Source of the DNA: JBAUHN01 sp049680295
GTDB taxonomy: Bacteria > Pseudomonadota > Alphaproteobacteria > Rhodobacterales > Rhodobacteraceae
Length of the DNA: 10,857 bases
Assembly: GCA_049680295.1 (NCBI GenBank)
Contig: JBAUHN010000451.1
Location: forward strand, 1-10,857
Direction of reading: 5' to 3'
Shown: positions 1 through 6,303 of the stretch, in pieces
Position numbering within the stretch: position 1 is the stretch's first letter
Layout of the letters: every line of letters begins with the position of its first letter
The notes under the pieces: generated by a model
What the model was told of the DNA's origin: nothing
The model's database searches: none
The model's input: the letters and a program-made list of their open reading frames with translations, nothing else
Translations under genes and position numbers: made by a program

Positions 1-1335
1 GGTGATCAGCGCATGTTTTTCCAGATTGGCCGCATAGGGCATTGGCACGTCCTTGCCGGTGCAATTGATAACCGGTGCATCGAGATAGTCAAAGGCCTGC
101 TGCATCAACACTGATGAGATATAGTTGCCGACAGAGCCTTGCGGCCAGCCTTCCTCGACGGTGACGCAGCGGTTGGTTTTCATCACTGAGGCAATGATCG
201 CGTCAGTGTCCATCGGACGTAAAGTTCGAAGGTCAATCACTTCAGCGCTGATCCCGTCTTCGGCCAGTTTGTCTGCTGCTGCCAGTGCGTACGTCATACC
301 AATGCCAAAGCTGACAATTGTAACATCTGTGCCGGTCCGCCAGATGCGGGCCTTGCCGAAGGGCACGGTATAATCGTCCATATCTGGCACATCGAAGGAG
401 CGGCCATAGAGGATTTCGTTTTCCAGAAAGATCACTGGATTGGGGTCGCGAATGGCGGTTTTCATCAAGCCTTTCGCGTCCGACGCGGAATAGGGCATTA
501 CCACTTTCAAACCGGGGACCTGCATGTACCACGCGGCATAGTCCTGGCTGTGCTGTGCGCCGACGCGGGCGGCCGCACCGTTTGGACCCCGAAACACCAT
601 CGGCGCGCCCATCTGGCCACCGGACATATAAAGCGTCTTGGCGGCCGAATTGATGATGTGGTCAATCGCCTGCATGGCAAAGTTGAAAGTCATGAATTCA
701 ACAATCGGGCGCAATCCACCAAAGGCTGCTCCGGTGGCGATCCCGGCAAAGCCATGTTCTGTGATCGGCGTATCGATCACGCGTTTTGCGCCGAATTCGT
801 CCAGCATACCCTGAGAGATCTTATAAGCACCCTGATAGTCTGCGACCTCTTCGCCGATCAGGAACACGCTGTCATCGCGGCGCATTTCTTCGGACATGCC
901 GTCGCGCAATGCCTCGCGGACGGTCTGTTGTTTCAGGGAGGTGCCTTCGGGCCAATCGGGGGTGCGGTCAACCTTTGGCGCGGCGGCGGTCGCAGCAACG
1001 GGGGCATCTGCATCAGCAGTTGGTTTGGGTGCTTCTTGCCTCGCCGACGGCGCAGCAGCAGGCGCGCCGGAGCCGATATCATCAGCGCTTTCGCCATCCT
1101 CAAGCAGGACCGCGATGGCGGTGTTGACCTTGATGGCTTCGGTGCCCTCGGCAATCAGGATCTTGCCGATGACACCTTCGTCCACGGCTTCAAATTCCAT
1201 AGTGGCTTTGTCGGTTTCAATCTCGGCCATGATGTCGCCGGATGCGACCGTATCGCCCTCTTTGACCAGCCATTTTGCCAATGTGCCTTCTTCCATCGTC
1301 GGCGAGAGAGCGGGCATGAGAATTTCAATTGCCAT
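1..1335 (-). CDS. pdhB: Pyruvate dehydrogenase E1 component subunit beta with N-terminal lipoyl domain (3' end cut by window edge)
   Basis: This is the beta subunit of the E1 pyruvate decarboxylase, which with PdhA and thiamine diphosphate decarboxylates pyruvate and reductively acetylates lipoyl groups in the cytoplasmic PDH complex. The 445 codons seen begin with a lipoyl domain (about residues 1-80, starting MAIEILMPALSPTMEEG). Lys43, in the ETDKAT turn, is the expected lipoylation site. An Ala/Pro/Asp-rich linker (about 83-125) follows, then the E1 beta fold from about residue 132 (motifs GEEVADYQGAYKIS, DTPITEHGFAGIA and VEEGWPQGS). The lipoyl-E1 beta fusion is typical of alphaproteobacteria. 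The start at 1335 has an AGGGAG ribosome site ending nine bases upstream, inside the preceding small gene, whose stop lies only two bases away. The frame is open to base 1. The family is about 455-465 residues long, so roughly 10-20 residues are missing at the left edge. pdhC is expected just beyond. Confidence 0.96.
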   Translation of the reverse strand, partial: MAIEILMPALSPTMEEGTLAKWLVKEGDTVASGDIMAEIETDKATMEFEAVDEGVIGKILIAEGTEAIKVNTAIAVLLEDGESADDIGSGAPAAAPSARQEAPKPTADADAPVAATAAAPKVDRTPDWPEGTSLKQQTVREALRDGMSEEMRRDDSVFLIGEEVADYQGAYKISQGMLDEFGAKRVIDTPITEHGFAGIATGAAFGGLRPIVEFMTFNFAMQAIDHIINSAAKTLYMSGGQMGAPMVFRGPNGAAARVGAQHSQDYAAWYMQVPGLKVVMPYSASDAKGLMKTAIRDPNPVIFLENEILYGRSFDVPDMDDYTVPFGKARIWRTGTDVTIVSFGIGMTYALAAADKLAEDGISAEVIDLRTLRPMDTDAIIASVMKTNRCVTVEEGWPQGSVGNYISSVLMQQAFDYLDAPVINCTGKDVPMPYAANLEKHALIT

Positions 1336-1337
1336 TG

Positions 1338-1580
1338 TTAGTGGTCTCCCTGTGCGGATGTGATCATCCCAAAAATATTGCTTTCACCGTCTTCGCAATA
1401 GGCCGCGCGGCCACTGCCCGGAAAGTCTGTGGGTGGCATGGCCTCGGCCCCGCCAGATGCCAAAGCTGTCGCATCACAGGCGTCAACATCAGGCACTTCA
1501 AAGAATAATGCGGCACCGCGTTCTGCCGGTCCCGGCGCGCGCGCCATGTCATTCACGTGAATTTCGAAATGCGTCGACAT
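1338..1580 (-). CDS. Small VOC/glyoxalase-like protein, apparently lacking most of its first half-module
   Basis: This 80-residue protein lies between pdhA and pdhB. Its ATG shares one base with the pdhA stop (TGATG), and its TAA lies two bases before the pdhB ATG, so translation is probably coupled across all three genes. Residues 3-15 (THFEIHVNDMARA) resemble the first strand of a VOC/glyoxalase-like domain. From about residue 20 it resembles the second half of such proteins: ALFFEVPDVDACDATALAS, GGAEAMPPTDFPGSG, then AAYCEDGESNIFGM, which matches the usual 'D.EGN.FG' ending. Full single-domain family members are about 115-130 residues; here the helix and strands normally separating these parts (about 35-45 residues) are absent, with no frameshift needed to explain it. 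It could be a degenerate enzyme, a half-domain that dimerises, or a leftover kept for coupling. An in-frame start 45 bases upstream (1625) lies inside pdhA and is less likely. Family assignment is from sequence pattern only; function unknown. Confidence 0.7.
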   Translation of the reverse strand: MSTHFEIHVNDMARAPGPAERGAALFFEVPDVDACDATALASGGAEAMPPTDFPGSGRAAYCEDGESNIFGMITSAQGDH

Positions 1581-2593
1581 CAGGCCACCTCGGGTTCTGA
1601 GGCTTTCGCATAGATATCGGTCCACAGCTCATCCAGATGGGGTTCCGGGCTGTCCTTGGCAAACTCTGCGCTTTCGTTGACAACCACCTTGATCTTTTTG
1701 TCGATCGCCTTGAGGTCATCTTCGGTTGCGTGCTTACCAGTCAGCAAAAGCGAGCGAACCTGTTCAATCGGGTCGCGTTCATCACGCATTTTCTGCACTT
1801 CTTCGCGGGTGCGGTATTTTGCCGGGTCTGACATCGAATGACCGCGATAGCGATAGGTCTTGATCTCAAGAATATAAGGGCCATCGCCGGACCGGCAATG
1901 CGCAACTGCCTTTTCGCCTGCGACCTTTACGGCCAGAACGTCCATGCCATCAACCGCCTCGCCGGGGATGCCAAAGGCTTTGCCGCGTTCATAGATTTCT
2001 GCGGATGAGGTTGAGCGTTGCTGCGATGTGCCCATGGCGTATTGGTTGTTTTCAATCACAAAGATGCAGGGCAATTTCCACAAGGCAGCCATGTTAAACG
2101 TCTCGTAGACCTGGCCCTGATTGGCAGCGCCATCGCCGAAATAGGTGAATGTCACGCGCCCGTTTTCTTTGTACTTGTCAGAAAACGCCAAACCGGCCCC
2201 CAATGGCACCTGAGCGGCAACAATCCCGTGGCCACCGTAGAAATGTTTCTCTTTCGAGAACATGTGCATGGAGCCACCCTTGCCCTTGGAATAGCCACCT
2301 TCGCGCCCTGTAAGTTCAGCCATCACACCGTTTGGATCCATGCCGCAGGCCAGCATGTGGCCGTGATCACGGTAGGATGTGATACGCTTGTCGCCTTCTT
2401 CGGCAGCCGCTTCCAGCCCGACGACCACGGCCTCCTGACCGATATAGAGATGGCAAAACCCGCCAATCAGACCCATGCCGTACAGTTGCCCGGCTTTTTC
2501 TTCGAAGCGGCGGATCAGCAACATGTCATGGTAGTAGCCCAAAAGTTCCTCGGCCGAGACATTGGGTTTTTTGGTCGATTTACGGGCTGCCAT
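1580..2593 (-). CDS. pdhA: Pyruvate dehydrogenase E1 component subunit alpha
   Basis: This is the thiamine-diphosphate-binding alpha subunit of the E1 pyruvate decarboxylase, acting with PdhB in the cytoplasmic PDH complex. From the chosen start it has 337 residues, normal for the alphaproteobacterial E1 alpha. Visible motifs are MLLIRRFEEKAGQLYGMG near the N-terminus, SYRDHGHML (about 73-81), GKGGSMHMF (about 104-112), the cofactor-binding GDG (153-155) ending in NN (182-183), and the loop YRYRGHSMSDPAKYR (about 247-261) typical of E1 alpha. I chose the ATG at 2593 because GGAGGA sits seven bases upstream; an in-frame start seven codons earlier (2614) has no such site. The gene is followed with one-base overlap by the small VOC-like gene and then pdhB. 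A probable promoter with an overlapping inverted repeat lies 40-75 bases upstream. Confidence 0.97.
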   Translation of the reverse strand: MAARKSTKKPNVSAEELLGYYHDMLLIRRFEEKAGQLYGMGLIGGFCHLYIGQEAVVVGLEAAAEEGDKRITSYRDHGHMLACGMDPNGVMAELTGREGGYSKGKGGSMHMFSKEKHFYGGHGIVAAQVPLGAGLAFSDKYKENGRVTFTYFGDGAANQGQVYETFNMAALWKLPCIFVIENNQYAMGTSQQRSTSSAEIYERGKAFGIPGEAVDGMDVLAVKVAGEKAVAHCRSGDGPYILEIKTYRYRGHSMSDPAKYRTREEVQKMRDERDPIEQVRSLLLTGKHATEDDLKAIDKKIKVVVNESAEFAKDSPEPHLDELWTDIYAKASEPEVA

Positions 2594-2631
2594 GTGGCGC
2601 TCCTCCGTGCACAAATGCGGGTCAAGAATAT

Positions 2632-2651
2632 ATAGTTTAGTATTAAACTAT
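2632..2651. promoter_or_regulatory. Perfect inverted repeat over the pdhA -10 region, candidate operator
   Basis: ATAGTTTA and TAAACTAT form perfect 8-bp arms around a 4-base centre (GTAT). The symmetric, AT-rich site covers the predicted pdhA -10 hexamer and likely start point, which is where a dimeric repressor would bind. The short AT-rich arms and lack of a following T-run argue against a terminator. The cognate regulator is not in this window and I cannot name it. Confidence 0.5.
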
Positions 2652-2670
2652 CCTTTTACCGGATTCGCAA
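2642..2670 (-). promoter_or_regulatory. Predicted sigma-70 type promoter of pdhA
   Basis: On the minus strand TTGCGA (2665-2670) is separated by exactly 17 bases from TTTAAT (2642-2647). These match four of six and five of six consensus positions. Transcription would start near 2635, giving a leader of about 42 bases before the pdhA ATG at 2593. The -10 hexamer lies inside the inverted repeat at 2632-2651. This is a prediction from sequence only, but position and spacing fit a dedicated pdh operon promoter. Confidence 0.5.
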
Positions 2671-2751
2671 CGTCATGGCGAGTGCCATTGTGAATTTTGC
2701 GGGCAAAGCACAAGTTTGCTGCGTGATGGCGTTTCTTGAAACGTCTTGATG

Positions 2752-3051
2752 CTAGCGAATGACGATCTCATCGGCGCGGATCATACCCAAAACGGATCGG
2801 GTCTGTTCATCTAGAAGATCGAGATCCAGATACTCATCAGACAGGCGCAGGGTCAGGTTTTCCATGCGATCCACATCGGCGCTGACGTGATCCAGCTGCG
2901 CACGCAATGCTTTTGCTTCCGCCACGATTTCTGCGCGGCTGAACAGGCCATAGTCACCCTGCACGGCGGCAAAGGTGAAATAGACGCCCAATGCGAACGC
3001 TACCGCGAAAAACGCGAATGTTCCCAATGCAGGTCGTGTGGTGCGGTTCAT
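2752..3051 (-). CDS. FtsB/DivIC-like septum formation initiator protein
   Basis: A 99-residue bitopic membrane protein. A short basic N-terminus (MNRTTR) is followed by one membrane segment (about residues 8-29, rich in Phe, Ala and Val) and then a periplasmic heptad-like helix (about 38-72). The family-type ending RLSDEYLDLDLLDEQTRSVLG and DEIVIR follows. In the cell it is expected at the division site, bridging FtsL and FtsQ in the divisome. The size is typical. The gene lies directly upstream of pdhA, an arrangement common in alphaproteobacteria and itself support for the assignment. AGGCAGAG lies a few bases before the ATG as a ribosome site. A gap of 158 bases to pdhA suggests the two are not strictly co-transcribed. 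It is an FtsB homologue by family resemblance; the symbol is left blank because such short coiled-coil proteins are hard to assign exactly. Confidence 0.88.
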   Translation of the reverse strand: MNRTTRPALGTFAFFAVAFALGVYFTFAAVQGDYGLFSRAEIVAEAKALRAQLDHVSADVDRMENLTLRLSDEYLDLDLLDEQTRSVLGMIRADEIVIR

Positions 3052-3094
3052 CTTGCTCTGCCTCGTCGGCGTCTCTTATTCGGACGCGTCCCTT

Positions 3095-3123
3095 GTTATG
3101 GCACAGGTGATTCGCCTTGTGAA
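3095..3123 (-). promoter_or_regulatory. Possible promoter for the ftsB-like gene
   Basis: In the 122-base gap between the pgk stop and the ftsB-like start, the minus strand carries TTCACA (3118-3123) and CATAAC (3095-3100) with a 17-base spacer. Each hexamer is a fair match to the sigma-70 consensus. A small inverted repeat (GATTC, 7 bases, GAATC) overlaps the -35 end. I see no convincing T-tailed terminator for pgk in the gap, so read-through from pgk into this gene is also possible. Confidence 0.3.
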
Positions 3124-3173
3124 TCCCCCCTGAGGCACAAATGCCCGTTTTTCGTCGAAAACTGGCTTTTTTA

Positions 3174-4355
3174 TCATCCTTTCAAAGCGGCGACACCCGG
3201 CAATGTCTTGCCTTCCATCCATTCAAGGAACGCGCCGCCTGCAGTCGAGATATAGGTGAAATCATCCGCAGCACCGGCCTGGTTCAGTGCGGCCACAGTA
3301 TCGCCGCCGCCTGCGACGGATATCAATGCCCCGGCTTTTGTAGCTGCGGCTGCAGCAAGGGCCGCGGCATTGGTGGCGCGATCAAAGGGGGCGATTTCAA
3401 AGGCGCCCAGCGGGCCGTTCCACAGCAGGGTTTTCAGACCTGCAAAGGCAGCGGTAATCTCGGCCACGCTTTGGGGGCCGGAATCCAACACCATCTGATC
3501 GTCGTCCAGACGGGTATCGGGGCCAAGGGTTACGACCTCATGTGCGGCGCCGGCCTTGAAGGCGCGGGCGACCAATCCGTCGACAGGCAGTAAAATCCTG
3601 CACCCGGCCTCGGACGCGCGGGTCATGATGGCACGTGCCGTGTCAAAATAATCCGGTTCTTGCAGGGATTGACCCAAACCTGCGCCCATTGCCGCCAGAA
3701 ACGTGTTGGCCATGCCGCCGCCAATGACCAGCACATCCAGCCGCCCGACAAGATTTTCCAGCAGCGCGATCTTGGTCGACACTTTGGCGCCCCCCACCAC
3801 GGCACCCACCGGACGCTCGGGCGTGGTCAATGCGGCCTCCAGCGCGGAAAGTTCGGCCTGCATCAACCGGCCTGCACAGGCAGGCAGTAGGCGCGCCAGA
3901 CCTTCCGTGGACGCATGGGCGCGGTGCGCGGCTGAAAATGCATCGTTGCAATAGATGTCGCCCAGTTTGGCCAATTCAGCTGCGAAGCCAGGGTCATTTG
4001 CCTCTTCTCCGGGGTGGAACCGGATGTTTTCAAGCAAGGTGACGCTGCCCGTCTCCAGATCAATGGGCGCGTCCAGCGACGCCACCAGTGCCACCTTGCG
4101 ACCCAGAGCGGCCTCCAGGACGGGCAGGCAGACCTGCAGTGACATGTCGGGAACTACCTTGCCTTTGGGGCGGCCAAAATGGGCAATCAGGATCGGCTGG
4201 CCGCCTTTGGCCAATATGTCGTTGAGCGTCGGGATGATCCGGTCGATGCGCGTGGTGTCGGTGACGCGGCCATCTTCGACGGGGACATTGATATCCACGC
4301 GGACCAAAACGCGTTTTCCGTTCAGGTCCATATCGTCAAGTGTTTTCCAGCTCAT
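3174..4355 (-). CDS. pgk: Phosphoglycerate kinase
   Basis: This enzyme transfers a phosphate from 1,3-bisphosphoglycerate to ADP in glycolysis, and runs in reverse in gluconeogenesis; it is cytoplasmic and monomeric. The 393 residues match the usual bacterial length. Substrate-site motifs in the N-terminal domain are RVDINVP (about 19-25), TTRIDRIIPT (34-43), HFGRPKG (59-65), LLENIRFHPGEE (108-119) and NDAFSAAHRAHAS (137-149). The C-terminal nucleotide domain shows VVGGAKVSTK (186-195), VLVIGGGMANTF (208-219), LLWNGPLGAFE (310-320) and AGGGDT (348-353). The start is supported by AAAGGA about nine bases upstream. It diverges from the cyclophilin pair on the plus strand and heads a run of minus-strand genes leading to pdhA and pdhB. 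No key motif is missing. Confidence 0.98.
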   Translation of the reverse strand: MSWKTLDDMDLNGKRVLVRVDINVPVEDGRVTDTTRIDRIIPTLNDILAKGGQPILIAHFGRPKGKVVPDMSLQVCLPVLEAALGRKVALVASLDAPIDLETGSVTLLENIRFHPGEEANDPGFAAELAKLGDIYCNDAFSAAHRAHASTEGLARLLPACAGRLMQAELSALEAALTTPERPVGAVVGGAKVSTKIALLENLVGRLDVLVIGGGMANTFLAAMGAGLGQSLQEPDYFDTARAIMTRASEAGCRILLPVDGLVARAFKAGAAHEVVTLGPDTRLDDDQMVLDSGPQSVAEITAAFAGLKTLLWNGPLGAFEIAPFDRATNAAALAAAAATKAGALISVAGGGDTVAALNQAGAADDFTYISTAGGAFLEWMEGKTLPGVAALKG

Positions 4356-4486
4356 CGGGGGTATCCTTTTTGGCGTCCATTCTGATAGCAGTGTTTTGCC
4401 ATAAATGCGTCTGGGGTCAATGCGCTGCTTGGCTTTCGTCTCTGCGCACCTTAGGTAACTGCCAAAGCAAAAGACAGGAGAGCCAG

Positions 4487-4993
4487 ATGGCCGACATTAA
4501 AGATCCCGAAAACACCATATTGATGGAGCTGAAAGGCGGCACCGTCACAATCGAATTGCTACCGAATGTAGCACCCGAACACACCAACCGGATGAAAGAA
4601 CTGGCGCGTGCCGGGGCCTATGACAATGTGTGCTTTCACCGTGTGATCGACGGCTTTATGGCGCAGACCGGTGACGTGCAGCACGGCAATATGGAAAACG
4701 GGTTCAACATCCGTGCCGCGGGCACTGGCGGCTCGGATCAACCGGATCTACCGGCCGAATTCTCGAAAATACCGCATTCGCGCGGATCACTGGGGGCGGC
4801 GCGTTCGGCAAATCCCAACAGCGCAAATTCGCAGTTCTTCATCAACTTCAAGGACAATGATTTCCTCAACGGTCAGTATACCGTCTACGGATTGGTCACC
4901 TCCGGCATGGAGCATGTCGATGCCATCGCCAAGGGCGAGCCACCGGCGGAACCCGACCGGATGATCAGTGTCAAGGTCGCCGCCGATGTCTAG
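4487..4993 (+). CDS. Cyclophilin-type peptidyl-prolyl cis-trans isomerase, cytoplasmic
   Basis: A 168-residue single-domain cyclophilin that would catalyse cis-trans isomerisation of proline peptide bonds to help protein folding. It has no signal peptide (MADIKDPENTILMELKGG), so it should act in the cytoplasm. Family motifs are FHRVIDGFMAQTGD (50-63, with catalytic Arg52), GTGGSDQPDLPAEF (79-92), NSANSQFFINF (111-121) and FLNGQYTVYG (126-135). I chose the ATG at 4487 because AGGAG sits six bases upstream; the frame is open further upstream into the pgk promoter gap, but that stretch shows no family sequence. The last eight bases overlap the start of a second cyclophilin gene, so the two are almost certainly co-expressed. 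Confidence 0.95.
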   Translation: MADIKDPENTILMELKGGTVTIELLPNVAPEHTNRMKELARAGAYDNVCFHRVIDGFMAQTGDVQHGNMENGFNIRAAGTGGSDQPDLPAEFSKIPHSRGSLGAARSANPNSANSQFFINFKDNDFLNGQYTVYGLVTSGMEHVDAIAKGEPPAEPDRMISVKVAADV

Positions 4994-5543
4994 GCTTTTG
5001 AGTGCAACCGCCTGTGTGCTACTGATGGCCGCACCAGCGCTGGCAACGGGCATTGAAATCACCGTTGAGGGCGAAGGTGCCAATGGCGTAATCGTGGTCG
5101 ACCTGCTGGAAGATGTGGCACCCAACCATGTGTCACGTATTGCTGATCTGGCGACCAAAGGCGCGTATGATGGCGTAGTGTTTCACCGCGTCATCGAAGG
5201 CTTTATGGCGCAGACCGGCGATGTTCAAAACGGTCTTTCGGGCGGCGATCTGAGCCGGGCCGGGACCGGTGGTTCCGATCAACCTGACCTGGCGGCCGAA
5301 TTTTCCGACGTCGCGTTTGATCGTGGTGTCGTGGGCATGGCCAGATCGCAAAGCCCCGACAGTGCAAACAGCCAGTTTTTCATCATGTTTGACGCCGGAC
5401 ATTTTCTGAATGGTCAATATACTGTGGTGGGCCGTGTGACGGACGGTTTGGATGTGCTTGACAGTATCAAGCTGGGCGCAGGTCCAAACGGATCTGTGGT
5501 GGGTGCACCTGACGTGATGAAGACCGTTATCGTCACTGAATAA
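4986..5543 (+). CDS. Cyclophilin-type peptidyl-prolyl cis-trans isomerase, exported (periplasmic)
   Basis: A 185-residue cyclophilin with a clear signal peptide: a basic start (MSR), a hydrophobic core, and a likely cleavage site after ALA at residue 20. It should fold proteins in the periplasm. Motifs are FHRVIEGFMAQTGD (66-79, catalytic Arg68), GTGGSDQPDLAAEF (93-106), DSANSQFFIMF (125-135) and FLNGQYTVVG (140-149), closely parallel to its upstream neighbour, which points to duplication. I chose the ATG at 4986, which lies inside the end of the upstream gene (ATGTCTAG overlap). An in-frame ATG six codons earlier would only lengthen the n-region (MSRSPP). Cys10 sits too early and in the wrong context to be a lipobox. 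A strong stem-loop follows the stop by 11 bases. Confidence 0.95.
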   Translation: MSRLLSATACVLLMAAPALATGIEITVEGEGANGVIVVDLLEDVAPNHVSRIADLATKGAYDGVVFHRVIEGFMAQTGDVQNGLSGGDLSRAGTGGSDQPDLAAEFSDVAFDRGVVGMARSQSPDSANSQFFIMFDAGHFLNGQYTVVGRVTDGLDVLDSIKLGAGPNGSVVGAPDVMKTVIVTE

Positions 5544-5554
5544 TCAGCAATTCA

Positions 5555-5591
5555 CCCCCCGCGCCGCATTGCGTATATGCGGCGCGGGGGG
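5555..5591 (+). terminator. GC-rich perfect stem-loop after the cyclophilin operon, likely transcription terminator
   Basis: Arms 5555-5569 and 5577-5591 are perfectly complementary over 15 bp, 13 of them G:C, with a 7-base loop (TGCGTAT). It begins 11 bases after the stop of the exported cyclophilin gene. Neither strand has a T-run after it, so it is not a textbook intrinsic terminator; it may stop polymerase by stem strength alone or protect the 3' end of the mRNA. Confidence 0.6.
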
Positions 5592-5621
5592 GCGGATCAT
5601 CGCAGCGATCCTGCAACTTGC

Positions 5622-5727
5622 TTAAAGCGTCCCGCCTTTAACTTGAGCCATTAAGCATCACTTTTCGCGTTGAGCCGCAGGCGAAGGCAGCGAACACGTG
5701 ATTCATGTTTAAGGCGGGGCGCTCTAG
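5622..5727. repeat. Long imperfect palindrome (about 106 nt), candidate dispersed repeat or structured RNA
   Basis: Outer arms 5622-5642 and 5707-5727 pair at 19 of 21 positions (17 Watson-Crick, 2 G:T, 2 mismatches). Inside them, ATCAC (5657-5661) pairs with GTGAT (5698-5702), and TTCGC (5664-5668) with GCGAA (5690-5694). This gives one long bulged hairpin with an apical loop near 5669-5689. TTGAGCC occurs twice (5643, 5670). It contains no credible gene. It sits between two convergent transcription units, separate from the terminators on either side. Such bulged palindromes are typical of REP/MITE-like intergenic repeats, but copy number cannot be judged from one window. Confidence 0.55.
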
Positions 5728-5747
5728 CGTAGAATAATTCCCAAATG

Positions 5748-5781
5748 CAAAACAGGCGCCGCACGAATGTGGGACGCCTGT
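5748..5781 (-). terminator. Rho-independent type terminator of the M23-bactofilin operon
   Basis: On the minus strand ACAGGCG and CGCCTGT (5775-5781 and 5752-5758) form a 7-bp stem that continues inward with a partly paired CCAC/GTGC section around a small loop. The stem is followed by TTTT-GC. It begins 25 bases after the bactofilin stop at 5806. The T-run is short, so efficiency is uncertain, but position and orientation fit. Confidence 0.6.
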
Positions 5782-5805
5782 AAAACTGTTTCAAGTAAGA
5801 ATCTT

Positions 5806-6303
5806 CTAGGCAGCAGGATTAGGTTTTGCTGCTGGTGTCGTCTTGGCACCTGGGTTCAATGGGTCATCCTGCCGTTGCACGGAACCTTCGAAATGCGCAC
5901 CCGATTCAATCGCGATGGTCTTGTGGATGATATCGCCTTCGACCCGCGCGGTAGAGGTCAGGCGCACTTTCAATCCACGCACCCGGCCAACGATCCGGCC
6001 ATTCACCACCACATCATCGGCGACAACTTCGCCTTTGATCGTGGCGCTTTCGCCGATGGTTAGCAGGTGCGCGCGGATGTCGCCATCTACTGTGCCTTCG
6101 ATCTGAATATCGCCTGTGGTTTTCATATTGCCGGTTACGTGCAAATCGGCCGACAGAACCGACGCGGGCGGCTTTGCCTTGGGCGCCGTTGCCTTGAATT
6201 CGTTCGACCGGGGGGCGACCGGCGACGAAGACGCGGGTGCCGCAGAGGTATCTGCATCAGCCGTTTTGGAGCCGGGTTCGTTGATTTTGCTTTTAGAAAA
6301 CAT
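5806..6303 (-). CDS. Bactofilin (polymer-forming cytoskeletal protein, DUF583)
   Basis: A 165-residue bactofilin. These proteins self-assemble without nucleotide into filaments on the inner face of the membrane and position cell-wall enzymes. The disordered N-terminus (1-47, rich in Ser, Ala, Pro and Lys) starts MFSKSK, close to the short MFSK-type membrane-targeting sequence described for alphaproteobacterial bactofilins. The core (about 48-147) shows the repeating short-strand pattern of the right-handed beta helix: LHVTGNMKTTGDIQIEG, VDGDI, ESATIKGEVVADDVVVNG, GRVRGLKVRL and ARVEGDIIHKTIAIESG. A short Pro/Ala/Lys tail follows. The start overlaps the end of the M23 peptidase gene by 11 bases, implying coupled translation. 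The partner gene suggests this filament localises or activates that peptidase. Confidence 0.93.
   Translation of the reverse strand: MFSKSKINEPGSKTADADTSAAPASSSPVAPRSNEFKATAPKAKPPASVLSADLHVTGNMKTTGDIQIEGTVDGDIRAHLLTIGESATIKGEVVADDVVVNGRIVGRVRGLKVRLTSTARVEGDIIHKTIAIESGAHFEGSVQRQDDPLNPGAKTTPAAKPNPAA

Noticed and set aside
550..1341. Open frame of 263 codons on the plus strand, plus an overlapping one at 896-1363
   Set aside because: Both lie opposite pdhB, whose E1 beta and lipoyl motifs are unmistakable. The plus-strand translations show no family pattern and come from GC-rich codon shadowing.
2018..2635. Open frame of 205 codons on the plus strand
   Set aside because: It is antisense to pdhA, has no ribosome site and no recognisable motif.
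2730..2743. Inverted repeat CGTTTC-TT-GAAACG just after the ftsB-like stop
   Set aside because: The loop is too small for the full stem, the remaining stem is weak, and no T-run follows on the minus strand, so I do not call it a terminator.
3149..3161. Short palindrome TTTTCGTCGAAAA after pgk
   Set aside because: The arms leave almost no loop, and no T-run follows in the direction of pgk transcription; probably chance.
3955..4404. Open frame of 149 codons on the plus strand over the pgk 5' end
   Set aside because: It is antisense to a clear phosphoglycerate kinase and rich in Ser and Arg as expected of a shadow frame.
4356..4486. Search for promoters in the divergent pgk/cyclophilin gap
   Set aside because: Both genes must have promoters here, but no hexamer pair on either strand is good enough to place one (for example TTGGCT, 17 bases, TAGGTA on the plus strand).
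5013..5045. Possible lipoprotein reading of the exported cyclophilin because of Cys10
   Set aside because: Cys10 falls too early, inside the hydrophobic core, with no lipobox; a signal peptidase I site after residue 20 fits better.
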